A stretch of DNA of 64,000 bases from Aptenodytes patagonicus (GCF_965638725.1 NC_134950.1:32240932-32304931), one strand, 5' to 3'; positions 1-13,740 are shown, counted from the stretch's first letter. Notes: a model not told the origin generated them from the sequence alone. Numbers and translations are program-made.

Positions 1-2165
1 TTACTAAGGCCATTTATAGCTGAATTTCTTGTTATTTGCTATCTTCTTCAAGTTGCATCTTCCTTTATGCCTTGGTCAGTCGGATCCTGCCCCTAATTGC
101 TCATGCTCATTCTTCTTTTCCTGTAACTATTAATATGGCCTCTTCTTTTTTTTTTTCCTCTTGCATTTGAGGACAGTGATGAACTGACAAAGAGGCAAGC
201 TGTCTCTGTGTTCCTGTCTGTATCTGTCCTTCATAGTGTTCCTTCCTGAGTGACAGCCATTCTCCTTAGTTTAGCCTTCCCTCTCATTGGCTTCCCATGA
301 AATTTTAGTGATGCGCTACCGGAATTTAGTAAAATCTACCTTCTTGAGTTCTCTTGTTTTGTTTTGCTAGCCTCCCTTTTTCTTCACCTTTTAATTGTGA
401 ATTCTCTTTCTTTTGGCCACATTCATGCAAGCTGCTTTCAACCTCAGATTCTCTCTACTTGTTGTTAATTAATTTTCCAAAATTAAGTTAACTACATCTG
501 AAATTAAAACAAAAGAGATAAGAAGCTCTGTGGGAATTAGTCACTAAAATACTCCTGAATGGCTGAATTAGAAATGTGCATCCTTAACTTATTCAGCACA
601 CTTAGCAATACCACAGTCTGAAACTCCCTGGGGAAAAGTTTGTAGTAAACTACTATAATTAGATAAAAATTCTTTGATGAATAGTAACAAGAAGGTTATG
701 TTAATTAATTGGTGCCCTGTTCTCTAAGATGCAGGATAACAATTTTAAAATCAGTCAACATCCCTTAACACGTTATTGGTGCAATAGGACTAAGTTTCAT
801 TCGGGAGCTAGCTCACTGCACCGGGACATGGGAAGTTTTCAGATCTGTAGTTTTCTTGAGAGTTCTTGGGAAGGCAATTTAAATTTAAATTTAAATCCAG
901 CTGTTTCCTGCTGGGGCCCTCAAGATCTTTGTTCATACTTCACCATGAAGGGAGAGGGGTTTCTGGCATGACCTCCCCTCTTGCAGCAGCAGCTCCATTT
1001 CTGGGCCCGTTGGGACGGCAGTGCACAGCTCAGCCCCTGCCCTCACTTGTCTAAATCCCCCCAGACACTCCCCTGCCTGCCTTGTGGGCAGGCAAGGTCG
1101 CTCTGAGCTCCCAAATTTGGATCTGCATGAAGTCCAGTGGAAGCTGCTGCTTTCCTTCAAAATGCAGCTGGATGGAAAATGTCGAATGCTCTGTAGCAGC
1201 CACCAAGAAGTGGGCTACAGGGTTCGTTCTCTTTGCGGGAAAGGATTCAAACCACCATTGCTCACCTTCCAAAGGGTGTGTAACGAGTGCAGGGTAGGCT
1301 CTGCTTCACCTGCTGAACTTGTTCCACTGTGTGGAAAAGTGAAATGTTCAGTGAGTCACAGAAAGTGAGCACGATTCCTGAGAAATGCAGTTGGGGGTGG
1401 AGGGTGATGCCTGCTCTTTCAGCCAAAGTTTGTGTATGCATTTTGCATGAAACAAATATTGCATAAAATATTGATGCAATCCTTGTGGCCAGGTCCAAAT
1501 CCACTGTTCCAAGCTTCAATGCAAGCATCTAATTGCAAGGCTAAAAATTAGTCTTGCTTTCCAGTGCAATGAAACTTTTTTCATGTCAGGCAGGGCATTG
1601 CAACAGGGGAAAACTGTGAACAATCTGCAGGCAAGGCACTTTAGTGCAAGTTATGAGCCTGGAATCATTAGGCAAAAGAGGACATTGAACCCAATTTTCC
1701 TCATCTTGCATGAGTGCTCCACAACTGAGTGATTTATAGAGAGAGTTTGTTCCTCCTGCCAATCTATGCTGAAGAAAGGGAGTGAGGTCTGCCTCTGCCA
1801 CCAAAGGAGAGGCTCCAGGTGAAGGCTCAGAGCTGTGAAACCTGCGTGGAGGGAAGCATCGCTTCATAGCACTAAGACACCTATGGCCCAGAGAGGGAGA
1901 AACTTAAGAAAAACGTCAGACGTCAGCACTTCCAGCCACCTAATTTACATAGCTCCCTGACAAGTTTGCTGTTGCCATGCTCAGATCCACGTATATATCT
2001 ACACAGGTCTCTCTGGGTTAGCTCTTTCAAGATATTTAAGTGTGTTACTCTTTTATTGCAGTTGTACTAGAGATAGATAGAAATATTACCTTTCTCTGAT
2101 CATACTGCTTTCTTGTCTAAAGATAAGTTACACATTAGTTCTGTCTAAATTATACATTAGGAAAA
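1..2165. other. Non-coding stretch, no gene recognised
   Basis: No exon, RNA gene or repeat family was recognised. Open frames are short and show no protein family. By comparison with the human cluster, IMPA1 would be expected upstream of the FABP12 relic, but I found no IMPA1-like exon; its 3' end may lie left of the window. Confidence 0.5.
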
Positions 2166-2169
2166 TGAG

Positions 2170-2362
2170 TGAGTATAGTCAAGCACTGGAATAAATTGCC
2201 TGAGGAGATCTGTGAAAAGCTTCATCATGGGAGACTTTTAACAAGACATAAGACAAATATCTGCCAGGGAAGTTGTAGGTAGAGTTTATTCAGCATTTGG
2301 GTGGGAGGTAGAATGGCTGATCCGTGGAAGCCCTTTCCAGCCATAATTTTCTATGATTCAGA
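2170..2362 (+). mobile_element. Old CR1 LINE 3' fragment
   Basis: The stretch reads as a degraded CR1 tail: a 'W/RNKLPEE'-like block (ggaataaattgcctgagga), then 'ggaagccctttccagcc', ending in 'tctatgattca', the worn octamer end of CR1. It is 5'-truncated, as most CR1 copies are, and clearly diverged, so it is an old insertion. Confidence 0.7.
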
Positions 2363-2950
2363 CACCTCTGCCTGTAAAGATTGCTTCACACCGTGTGTGC
2401 ATAATAGCCTCTTGATCTTGATAACAGCGCTAGATCCAAACCTATTATGTCACTTGCAGCTTCACACTTCATAAAAGTTTATTCAGTGAAAACAGCATCT
2501 AAAACCTCCATAGCACAAGGATGTTAGCCCTGTGTCCAGGCAGCAGACAAGGCACACTGGAAAAGATGAACACATCTGCTGAGTTCTCAGCAGTAAAAGC
2601 TGTCAGCATAGGCAGAGGAATGCAGGCAATAAGCAGATGCTCACAGGGAAGAGACACCATGATACAGATCCTGGGGATGCTCTTAGCATTTCTCCCAGGT
2701 GGTTGATTTAGTTAAGGGCTCAATCTGCCTCAGCCATCACCAAGTGCATCACATTTGTCAGGAGCACAGGCATGGAGCCAGCAGAAGCCTCTGCTTTGCT
2801 TTCTGGTGACAAAAGGAAATATTCTGGTCATGGAGAAAATGTTATAGGTAGTGTTTGAGCATTTCTAACCAGCTGAGGTTAGACTGAGCATCCATCACTC
2901 TGTTCATACAGCTTCAAAACAGCGCCTTGTGTGCCTGCGTGTAGCAATCC

Positions 2951-2990
2951 CCAAATCTCTCTGGTTAGGACCAAATCTCTCTGGCTAGGA
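2951..2990. repeat. Two-copy 20-bp tandem duplication
   Basis: Two adjacent 20-base units differ at a single position (ggttagga in the first, ggctagga in the second). This looks like a recent local slippage duplication. Confidence 0.85.
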
Positions 2991-3649
2991 CCATCAATGC
3001 CTCATTTGGAAACCCATCTCTCCAAATCTTGCTCAATTTCCTCACAAAGAACCCGATTCTCCTTCTACACATAAATGGGTCATTATTTGCCTTTCCTTCT
3101 ACTTGCAGGTTTGTACATGGAAGACTTTTGGAGCTGCTTATGCACAAATGTTGTTGTATTTCTGCCAGAAGGATGACTAAGAAAACAAAGCCAAAGACTG
3201 TGACTATCCTCACCAGCTGGTTTTATACATCTCGGAATAAAAGTATATTTTAAACTGGTTTCTGCAAAAAGGACCAGCCACAGAGACATATTGAAGCTTT
3301 TTTTGCTGGTCATTGCTGAATAGCATGCTAAGCATTGACAGCAATGAAGAAGCAGCAAGTTAGAGAAGCCCATCTTACGGTGTTTGTCAGTGGGAGTTCA
3401 GAAAGAGGCAACAGGAAGGATCAGGCACCTGGAAGACTTGGGCTGTGAAGAAGGGAGGTTGTTAAACAGAGATGAGAAAACTGAAGGCATACTTAGTATT
3501 ACCTAAAATGCTCAGACAGCTGCTGCCAAAAGTAAAGGAATAAACATTCAGTGGAGACAGAAAAAGAAATAATAGACTTAAACTGCAGCAAGAAAGATTA
3601 ATTGTCATTAGAAAAAAATCTCAGAGAGATTGGGAAATACCTACTTGCA

Positions 3650-3785
3650 AGTTGTCAAGAACAGGTTATGCAGATACCCATCAGGAATGAGGTGTTAGTG
3701 ACAGGAATGAGGTGTTAGTGACCATCCCTTTAGGGACAACGACCTCTCAAGGTCCTTTCCAGCCATATTGTCTGTACTTCCATGA
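3650..3785 (+). mobile_element. Degraded CR1 LINE 3' end with internal 20-bp duplication
   Basis: The block 'caaggtcctttccagccat...ttccatgataag' is a worn CR1 tail. Just upstream, the unit aggaatgaggtgttagtg occurs at 3683-3700 and again at 3703-3720 with a 20-base period, so the copy has been modified by a small tandem duplication. Confidence 0.55.
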
Positions 3786-6700
3786 TAAGATACAAAACTG
3801 ATGCAGGTATGACAGGAGTTGTTAGCAACTGGAAGAAAATCCAACTAATTAAAAACTTTAGAAGGTTGCTCTCCTTTGCTGCTCTGCCTCAGGAGATTGG
3901 AAGGTCCCTGGGGCAGTGTCTGAGTATAAAAAGCAGACAAACATGGAAGCAGAAAACAAAACTTTTGCTTCAATGATAAAGACACTTAGAAGATGGAAAC
4001 AGAATCTACTTTCATTATGCTTGGGCTTGCTGCAGAGCTGGAAGATGTATAAATATTTACAGTAACAGGTAACAGTAGGCTCCTCATTATCTGCAATGGC
4101 ACCAGGAGGGAACGGAGAGGTCCTCTAATCATTAGTATGCATCACTACTACAGCAGTCAAGTGAGTCCAACAGCTCTAATGGCAGCACCATCAGGACCTT
4201 AGATGTTAATTATGGAGTTAGTTAAACCTCTAACAAAATGGTAGAATTGAGGCCACAGACACAAAATCCTGATCTTTAAGAGGTACGCTGCACCAGATGC
4301 AGTGGTTTGTTTTTTGTCCAGCAGAAGGTGGGAAAAATTGTTGTTAGACATTCATGAAGGGAGCCAAAGGTGTCCTATTTGTTTCTGCAGATTTCAGTCT
4401 AGCAGGTTAAACCATCCTGAGTTGTCAGACGTGAGCCACTGGGGAAGAGCTAGGAGCAGTTACACCACTTGAGAACTGAAGCTTTTTTTCTTTGTTGCTG
4501 CTTGCACACTCAGCAAAAAGCCTGTAATGAATTCAACTGGCTTGTTAAAACAAGACCTGCTGATTTCTGATCTCAGCTTTTTGGACATTGTCCCTCCACA
4601 CTCAGACATGTTTGCAGCAAAATGCAAGTGGCCCAGCCCAGGCATTTCGTAATGCAACCAAACACTCTACCTGTTACGCAATACAGGAAAGAAATAAAAA
4701 GATGTTTCTGTAAAAAAAAAAAAAAAAGTATTTTGACCAGGGTCATGCTGACTTGAAAAATTTTTGAAACTGGAATTTTACAAGTATTCTGGGACAGGTG
4801 GATTCCAGAGCTGTTGGGCTGAGAGAGCTTAAGGGTGCTCAGTGAGCAAATGGAGAGATAGAACCCAAGTTGCAAAGTAGGAACTGACATACACAGAAAT
4901 ACGGGTGCACACCTTGACAGGGTGACCAGTGCATGCCCCAGCAGGCTCCAGGGACCCTGACTCCAGCTACCCAGAGCACGTTCTGTCTTCCCTCCAGCTC
5001 CCTGCCCAGATCTCCTTCCTTTACAAGGGAGCTGAGTGGCAGGAGCAGAGAGGAGGGGAAAGGCCCATAGGAGCAGCACCCACAAAAGCCAGCACACAGA
5101 GAGAAGAGTAACTAAGCATGGTTGGAAGAAACTCAAAGTGGGCAAGGAGTGGAAGAAGCCCTATGCAGCTCAGATTTACCTGATTTTTACCCAGGTCAGG
5201 GAAAGGCTCATCCATCCAGTCAAAGACCAGTTCTTTTCCTAGAGTCAGATCATTTCTTGCTTATACCAGAAAACAGCTAGGGAGGAATCTAGGATCTCCA
5301 TAACTGGAACAGTTTGAAATGGGAAACCCAGACTAAATTACTTTCTACCCATAATTTGGCACACCAAGGCCTCCTTCTTTTGAGACTAATGACCTAGTTG
5401 AAAAGCTGCAGGGCATTGTGGAAGCCAGCTGTCTCAGCCTTCCTTCCTGACGATGTTCTGCTGTGTGTGAACCATATTTTGGAGCCAAAAAGGAGAGAGA
5501 AAGATTACTGGGTAAGATCTTTGGGCGTCTGCTATTTTTAGGAAAAGATTCCCCTAAAAATGCTGTTACAAGCATTTGTAACTGGCTAATTATAAGTGGG
5601 TGATGCTGAGTGTGATGGATGCTCAGTAGTATTAGTGTGTAAGCTGAAGGCAGAGATGCGGGTTTATAGGAGCCTCCTGAGTTTAAACCCTTCAATTTTA
5701 GGTACTCATAAAACTAACTGACATCAATAATTTCTGAATGAAATCACACCCAAGTTCACTTCTAGATGTGTGTGCTCTGCCTGGACCAGGCAGCCCTCAC
5801 TCACTGTGATGACTGTTGTTTACGCTGTTCTTAGAGGCCTTTCCCTGTTCAACTATTTTATAATTCATCCACAGTGAGCTGGGCCCTTTCTCTAGTCCCT
5901 TTCCTTTGCTTTTGCTACTTGTTTCTGTATGTCAGTTTGACAACAACATACATCTTGTTTATCAAGAAAAAGCAAACCGCTTTTTTCCTGCCTAAGCCAT
6001 CAGTCTGACAGCATCATTTGGCTTCATAAAGAGCTGCTGCCTTTTTTTATGGCTGCAGTACAGCTAACTGTGTGCTTATCTCAAACTGTAGAGTGTTTCA
6101 TAAATTTGTGTGCTTCCTTTCTTGGTTTTGAGGACTTTTTTTTTTTTTCTTCAAAACCCAGAGTCAGAAGCCAAGAAATTGCACTAGACTTACAGCTTCT
6201 GTCTGAAGAGTGTGTTTCTCACTCTCCTAGATGCAGAGAAATTCAGAATACTCTGAAGACCCAGACGTAAATGGAAAGAAGTGAAACCATATCATTCAAA
6301 TCGAGTTTATTTTAAGGGAATCTTATTTTAGGGGATGGTGATAGAAGTGAGGAGGCAAGGGACAGATGAACTTTAGTTTTGGTTTCATTTTTTTCTGTTT
6401 GCCGAATGCTCTGCCATGGTTTGTCTCTGAAATGCAAAAATTCCTCTCCCCTTACTGGACAAAATTAGAGAGCAGTAGCTTGGGCCCTGTAGTTTTACTT
6501 TTCATACAGGAACAGAAGGCCAAGTTTAAAGAGCCTGGGATGTGGTTTTCGAATAACCCACCAAGCTATTTGTATATGCATATACATGCACAATGTATGA
6601 GGGTGAGAAACCCATTTGAATCTGTCATGATGATGATATCAGAGAAGTATTGCTATATCACTACTAACTTTAAAGTTTCTTGGATAATGGGTCCATAAGA

Positions 6701-7570
6701 TCACAGGTCCTGTGGGTAGGGCATCTTTTCTGCTTAGCTTGTTCCCATTACCAGCCCACTGGATCTGCCTTTTGAGCTGGGACCTGTCCTCAGGAGACCT
6801 CTATCTATCTGCAGCAGAGGCTGCAATGCCACACAGTGATGGGTGATGGGAGCAAGATGCCATGCACGCCACGCACTGCGAGTGTGACCTGGGAAAGCCA
6901 GGAGAGGACAAAAGGCCAGGGTCATGAGTACCGTGGCAATAATACAGGCGGCCAATGCTTCTGGCACCATTGGGCACCATAACTGTTCAGGATGACAGCA
7001 CCACCGCACTGCCCATTGCTGGGAACCCGTCCAGGTCTGGGAGCTGACACCTAATTTCCCTGAACGAGCCATTACCATGACCAGCCTTAATGCCTGATGG
7101 GAAGCCCTCTAAGCAGAAGTGAGCAACCCAGCTCATGAGGAGCTTGCTACAGCCTGCAGAACTCGTGGACAGACTGGTGAATCTCTGCAATCTTTGGGGC
7201 TGTCATTAGAGTTTGGGTGATTTTAGGCAGAGGGTGACCACATGTGACTTTTGCCTCACGGGCAGTAGCCCCCAGGGCTGATGCACCTGCAGTCCTGCGT
7301 ACATAAAAGACTGAAAAGCAAAGACAACCTTGGAAGAGCTGGTGTGCTCAGAAGCTTGTCCATTATTTTCCTACAGATCAGCTGGTCTGTAAATACTGTT
7401 ATTATCCTTATAAACTCTGCCACCCTCTTAGACATCTTTGTGGGTTTGGGTCAGCAGAAATTAACAATCTCCTGATGGTACAAGACAGGAGGTGGTGGCA
7501 TCACACAACTGATATTAGCAAAGACATAGTCAGTCAGCCCATCAACACCTAGCTCTGACTAGGCACACTA

Positions 7571-7590
7571 TAAATATATATATATAAAAG
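7571..7590. repeat. AT microsatellite
   Basis: A short (TA)n run lies in AT-rich non-coding DNA. Confidence 0.7.
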
Positions 7591-8189
7591 GAAATTCAGG
7601 CTTTTTTAATTTTCAATGAAAAAAACCCCAACAAACAACCTTGAGCTCATATAGCTAATTTAAAATACATGTACATTGAATCAATAAATTAGGTGTTATT
7701 TCTTTTTGAGTACACATTTTCAGGGTTTTTTTTTTCATAGTCATCAAAGCTAGAAACTCAGATTTTAAATGAAAGCCTCTGTCTCCCATGGGACTTGAAG
7801 GAAGCTACTGAATGTTGAGAGATGCAGGTAAACCCATCAACTGGCAACACTGATAGCAGAGTAGAGATATCCTGTGCAGAAACTGTGGGGAATATCACCA
7901 AAACTGATGGAATCAGAAAACAGTCACATTGCTTAGAAAAAATTATTTTAAAGAAAGCTATAAGAAAGGTCAGACTTATTATAGTGCTTTGACTGGTTTT
8001 GGATGCTTTGCAAAACCAGTTTATGATACCACAGAATAAGTGATATTGAGAAAAATAAACTGAATAGCAGGAAGCATCAGCATCTGTGTTATAATAGAAT
8101 TGCACGTCTCCTGTGAAGGCAAAAGGTGCTTGCTCTATTGTTGCTCACAGCATGGTAAATCCTGTTTTGCTAGGGAAGATAAATGATAA

Positions 8190-8242
8190 GGTACTTTTTT
8201 TTCTTTTTTTTTTTTTCCTTTTTTTTCTTTTTTTTTTTTTTA
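8190..8242. repeat. Poly-T / T-rich tract
   Basis: About 50 bases are almost only T, broken by a few C. No adjacent retroposed sequence was recognised, so it is listed as low-complexity DNA. Confidence 0.85.
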
Positions 8243-9280
8243 ATTCACAGCTGGTCGGTCTTCTTATCAGTGACAAGATTTGCAGAGCACAGTTGCACAC
8301 GCCAAAGGTGAAGCCACCCAGCTACAGGCTATTTTCATCGTCAATTCCTGTCAGGGCTTTGGCACATAGCTTGAATTGCTTTTCTTAGCAAGGCACCTGC
8401 TGCATCTTAAAACAATTTCATTTCCCCGGAAAGAAAATGCTGTGGCAGCAATCTGCCAGCCTTGCTGGCACATGTGAGACTTTTATCAGCCAGCCCTGCC
8501 TGCACACGTAAGACTCCCATCAGGTACTGGAAGGTGCGCATATTTTTCCAGGTATGTTCTCAAGGGCAAACTGCACATCTTGTGAAGGTGTGGGAAGCAG
8601 TATTTGGACTGTTATGCCCTAAGGATGATAAAACCGCTGTTTAAAGAGTGTCTTCTTGAATAACAAGTTTTCACCACATCACAAAGCTTTTTCCACCACT
8701 GGGCAATTTTCAGTGTTTTTCTATACACGAAGTCCATGACTCTGACTTTCTCCCCGGTCAAGGATTAATTTTAAAACTTCAGACTCAGAGTACTCTTGAA
8801 TTGCTTCAACAGTTTTCTGCAGTTCCTTATGTTATGTGATTGTCCAGGGTAGTGTGTTGGGGAGGAAAGCCTTAGGCGAAACATTAGCAGGTTGTTAAAT
8901 TCTTTTTTATCCTATTCAGCAGAAGTAAATCTAAGCCTTAGCTACTTTCATATTTGTGAGATACCTTCATTTTCCTGAGTCTCAGCTCATTGAGAGGATC
9001 AGTATTTTAATCCTGTTTTACCCAGTACCACTTTCTCTCTTAAGCAATTGTTTAGAACGGGATTTAGTGAAAAGAAGATTAGGGAAACGGTAAGGGCATG
9101 GAGAGCTGCCCACCACAAATAACACGCTGGTAGCTTGAATAATTGGCAATATTAACTGTAGCGGGATGCATCTCATTGGGATTAAGCTTCAATGCACCTT
9201 AGCTTCCTAGGTCCTTTCACAGAGAATCATGGGGCAACAGTCTTTCAGTAGGAAGTATTAATCTGTTTTAGTAGTTGTAA

Positions 9281-9321
9281 TTGCTTACATCACTCTCTGT
9301 TGCTTACATCACACCCTATTG
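9281..9321. repeat. Two-copy imperfect tandem duplication
   Basis: The block ttgcttacatcac occurs twice about 20 bases apart, followed by similar sequence. Confidence 0.6.
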
Positions 9322-11353
9322 CTTTGGGCACAAGCCCTGTACGGGTGTCCTCGCATTGCACAGTGGATTGAGAAGAGGGCCACCCACCCTCCCTCTCCCC
9401 AGGTCTAACACAGCTTCCTAAACCTCCAAGGTGGTGGGCTACATTCACCCAAGACATCACATCAGATTTTACACAGTGACAGGTTTGGCCTGTCTAAAAA
9501 ACCCTTCAGGGTGACTCCCAAGAAAACAGAAAGAAAGGTAGTGCGATAAATACAGCTAGACAGCAGTAAGAAATTTCTTTGAGAAAATCGTTCTGTTTCC
9601 AACCCAACCTTAGTTTTCCAGACCATTACATCCATTTCAGATCTGAAGAAAAGTCTTATGTGAGTAGAAGTGTGTTTGTCTTCGTTCTCAATTATTTTAG
9701 TTGGTTTAATTAAAGATACTACCTGGGAATAAGCCACTCCAAAACCATGAAGGTTTTTGTCAAATTCTAGACAATTAATTGGCCAATTCCTTTATTTTCA
9801 TCCAGCAGGAGTTAAACATGAATCGATTTTAAAATGCTACGTGCCAGATGACCTACAGTAAGTGAAATAGTTGGAAAAACAATCGTGATGATGGTAAAGG
9901 GTCACAGAATGAGCTGGTACTTCTAACACCAAGGAAGGACCTAAGCAATAGAAAGCACAAATGAGGTTTTCAGCACACCCCTCTATGCAGCAAATTTATT
10001 TTTCCTTCAGTTTCTCTATAGGAATCTTATTCAGAGGTTGCATCGCTCACCTTCTCACTGGCTATTGCAAAAACGACAACACTAAAAAGCACTGCAATAC
10101 ACAGTGCAGGTTATGGCCAGACAACATGGTGGGACCTGCTGGGACACTGAAAACTGCTTTGTGATGTGGCCTCCCCACTTTGCAGTGAACAGTGGCATTA
10201 TAGGGTCTCCCAGCTCCAGCCCTCATATGCTGTAATGGAGAAGCAGGCTCAAAACCCAGATCAAAAACATATAGCACCAGCAAAAGGCAGGGGCAGTTGT
10301 TTAGTTAATATTTAAACATATATACAGCTTTCAGCCCTTGACAACAACATCTCCAGCAACGACGCAGAGAATTCCTTGAATCCTGCCCGGGTAACTGCCA
10401 ACTCCTGTTTCTTCTCTGGATATTTGAAACTGCATTTGGCAAGTTTTCCCCCAACCACTCAGACTATTTGAGTAGAGCTCTTCATGCTTGTGTTATTTTC
10501 TTTTCTGTTTGCTGCCAACATCCAGAAGTGATCTCATCTCTTCTCCACTTCTAGCAGATCCCTGAATCTCCTCACCTCCTTTTCAACTGCAATCTCTTCC
10601 TCCCCAGTTCCCCCAGACCTTTCACTGCCCCTTTGTCTTTCAGAGGCTCCAGAAATGGTCTTTTGTCACTGTGGAATCAACTCCTCAAAACCACAAATTC
10701 TTATCTTGTTAACTCTCATTTCTTCCTCTACTTTTTTTCCTTTGGCATCACTGTAAGCTAGCCTTAAGCCTTCATCTGCCACATCTTAAACTCAGATTTA
10801 CTAAGTATCCCTATGTCTCCCTAGGTGACCTTCACTCCATCCCTCTGACGTTTCCTGCCTATTGCTGATGTTCAGCCAAGGACCAGAGCACTGAACGTCC
10901 ATTGCCTCTGGGAAGCCATACCAGTGTTGTCAGCCTCCCTCCAAAACTGCAAAATCACCTATCTAGGCTTGACTCCTGATGCCTTTGAGATCGGAGCAGA
11001 GGAGTAGGAAGCAGATCCAGTCCTGCTTGCGTTTGGTTCTAGCTGCTGCTTTTATTCAGGCTCAGCTAGGCTGTTTTACCCTCCTGAATTGTTAATGGGA
11101 AAAGTGAAATGTTGTGGGGTGAAGACTGAGATGTGAAAGTGAAGTGCTTGTGGGTTGGCATCTGAGGCACTTTTTTCCATCAGTCTTGGCTAAGTGGTAC
11201 GTGTCATCATACACTAGAAAATGCTGTTTTCTATATGTGACACATGTAGGGACACTTAGGGACAGATTGCAAATGAGTCCCCTTTGGATCATGCTAGTAA
11301 AACAGTTGTTTCTTTTTATTCTTCAGAAGCAGCACTTCACCACATCCAGAAAA

Positions 11354-11425
11354 GTGATTGATCGTCTTTTGGGAACCTGAGAGCAACATCCTGTGAAAAA
11401 TTTGAATAATATATAAAAGAACTAG
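11354..11425 (+). pseudogene. FABP12: FABP12 relic, exon 1
   Basis: Aligned to the family exon, codons read (V)IDRLLGT, then TGA at 11378-11380 where the invariant Trp of GTWK should be. A one-base deletion follows (about 11387-11391), then C-E-K-F-E-stop-Y-I-K-E-L. The start codon is GTG instead of ATG. The base after the exon begins ATGAC where FABP4 and PMP2 have GTGAG, so the splice donor is lost. The length is 72 against 73 bases in the intact genes. Confidence 0.8.
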
Positions 11426-11457
11426 ATGACACATGGTTTATACATATATTTTTATAT

Positions 11458-11535
11458 GCATGCGAGCGCGCACACACACATATGCATATATATGTATAGT
11501 ATATATGTAAATATATATGTGAGTTTATATATAAT
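11458..11535. repeat. CA/TA-rich low-complexity tract
   Basis: A short (CA)n is followed by TATG/TATA repeats, just inside intron 1 of the FABP12 relic. Confidence 0.75.
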
Positions 11536-12708
11536 ATTATCTTTAAAAGTTATCTTATCAACACCATTTAAAAATAGAAATAAGAGAAATAGGGATAGGA
11601 GAGAAGGGATGAAATCATTTACTATCTTATTTTCAAGACTAAGGCGGCAATGACTATGAAGACATAGAATATCCTGAAGGGAAAGAAGGAAAAATAGACT
11701 GGGCAAAGACTAGAAATGAAACTGCAGGGAGTAACCTATTTTGTGAGGAAACTGCCTGTGTAACCTGCTTCACTTTGAAGAGTGCCAAGTATCTGCTATT
11801 ATAGCCACTTACTAATAACCCATCTGTCAGTCTTCTAACTCAAGCAGTTCAGCTAAAGATGGTATCTTTATCACAGAAATAGTATTAAAAGATAAGCTCG
11901 GTTTTGATATCTTAATGATCATTTTTGTTTCCCATGAGAAAAATGAATTCAGGATCCTAATCGAAAGGATGAAATTCTGCATCTAGAAAGCAAAGAAACA
12001 ATGTTTTAATGAAAATCCATTTAAATACCAAGAACACTTTCAAAAGAGCTAACATTTGGAAGAAGACAGAAAATAAGAGCAGACACACTTGTTCTTCGTT
12101 GCTAGAAATAAGTAAATTACTTTTGGGGGTATTGTTGTTGGGTTTTGTCTCTTTTGCAATGCTCCTGCAATCTAATATTGAGACATTTACAGCTTATTTC
12201 AGACACCTTTTCTACCCTGAGATATGCCTGTTCAATAATAATTTCCCAAATCCACCTGGTAGGTGTTCCCTGACCACTGAGCTGCCCCATCTTAAAAGCA
12301 CAACCGCTTTCCATTAATCATTCTTGAAAACCTTTGCTTTCCTAGAGGTGTAACAGAACCTCCCTAGGGGACTTCGAGTAAGATTTTCTTGTGATGGTCC
12401 TTTCTTCAGACTTGTCTTTGTAAAGCATGGAGTCTGAAAAGATCATTTTGTCTCAGTTTTTATGAACTGTAAAATCGTTGATGTTTGCATAAAAATACTT
12501 GCAAAACTGTTCTCTGTAAGACATCTTTATCCAGCACTGAGCAAGCCAGCCAGATAGAGTTCAGAATGTGCTAGCAACGCTCAGAAAAAGACCTCATTAA
12601 ACAACAGCCATAATGGCACTTGCCATAGCTGGAGTTGTTCATTATACATTATATTATTGCCCATCTCCCACTTTTGAAAAGCCAATGCTGGAAAGAAATA
12701 AAAAGCAG

Positions 12709-12879
12709 CTGTGGCAGGCCAGTCTCTGGAGTAGGCAGGCTAGCCAAACCCAGCATGACAATCAGTGCTGAAAGGCATGTGATCATCATCAAAATAAAAA
12801 GTGCCTTTAAAGCATCACAATCTCCTTCACACTGGGTGAGGAGTTCGGTGAAACCACACCACACAACTGTAAAACTGAG
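12709..12879 (+). pseudogene. FABP12: FABP12 relic, exon 2
   Basis: It follows an AG acceptor (agcag) and ends at an intact donor (gtaag). In frame it reads GRLAKPSMTIS..., with IKIKSAFK matching the family block IKTxSxFK. A one-base deletion near 12820 shifts frame, after which SFTLGEEFGETTP continues the family pattern SFxLGEEFxETT. A second single-base loss is needed before GRLAKP. The total of 171 bases is exactly two fewer than the 173-base exon of FABP4 and PMP2. The Pro after TT (ETTP) is FABP12-like; FABP4 and PMP2 have Ala there. Confidence 0.88.
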
Positions 12880-13704
12880 GTAAGAATGAAAGGTTTTCAC
12901 TAGATTGCCCATATTTCCAGAAGAACAAGAAAAGACATGCAGATTATCAGCAAGAATATTTGTGAAACCCAACTGCTTTTGGAAAAAATAATGAAATGGA
13001 AATAGATATTCCATACCCAGGAACAGACAGGACCAGGGATTTTAAGAAAACCATGAGGGGTGTTTTCTGCATTAGATTCATAGAAGTTAAGATATTAATC
13101 TGGCCAGACTTCTGTATTTCCTAAATCATTCAACTTCACACAGTAGTGTCTGCAAGTGGAATAGATAATTTTAATTTGGCTAAAAAATATCTTCCAGAGA
13201 CGTGATGATGAAAAATAACTGGTACTGACTTGGAAACAAGATACAGAGAATTTCTGTCACGCTTTATTAACCTCACTCGCTCAGGGCGTGTACCTCAATT
13301 CTATTTTTAATTTGTCCAGTTTCAGCTTTCAGACACAGGCTGTTGTTATGCCTTAGAATAAAGAGCTAGGCATCAAACATACTAGTATCTTTTTGCTGTG
13401 TGTCTGCAGTGAAAACAATATGATTATACTGTGTTCAGCTTCCTTCTCAGTCTTTGTTTCTATATGCAACTCAAGCTATGTATGCCCCTCACTGAGAGTC
13501 ATTTTTTAAGCCCTCAGAAAATTTGCGCAGTTCTTCAATGAATCTTCTCTTGCTCCTGTGCAAGACATGCAGCACTTCTATACTCTGCATCCAGCATCCT
13601 TAAAACCATAAAAATACCCTACTCCTCTTAACACCTTCAGGGATCACGTTAGCCCTGTTTGTCACACTGTTAGACTGGCATTAACACTTTGTGGTTTGGT
13701 CAAA

Positions 13705-13740
13705 TTTTACAAATTTACCATTTTACAAATTTACCATTTT
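13705..13740. repeat. Two-copy 16-bp tandem duplication
   Basis: The unit ttttacaaatttacca is repeated twice in direct succession inside intron 2 of the FABP12 relic. Confidence 0.85.

Larger units (their letters stand above)
2363..11353. other. Non-coding stretch upstream of the FABP12 relic
   Basis: Only scattered simple repeats and one further CR1 tail (listed separately) were recognised. Open frames are at most 190 codons; the longest (antisense, 4573-5145) begins at a non-ATG codon and runs through a reverse-complement poly-A tract. I see no splice-flanked exon with family similarity. Confidence 0.5.

Noticed and set aside
3423-3465. Sequence caggcacctggaag resembling the GTWK part of a FABP exon 1
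   Set aside because: Similarity ends after about 14 bases and a much better exon 1 with full-length alignment lies at 11354-11425.
4573-5145. 190-codon antisense open frame with a hydrophobic start resembling a signal peptide
   Set aside because: It begins at a TTG rather than ATG, runs through an A-tract that gives an artificial Phe run, and has no family similarity or splice context.
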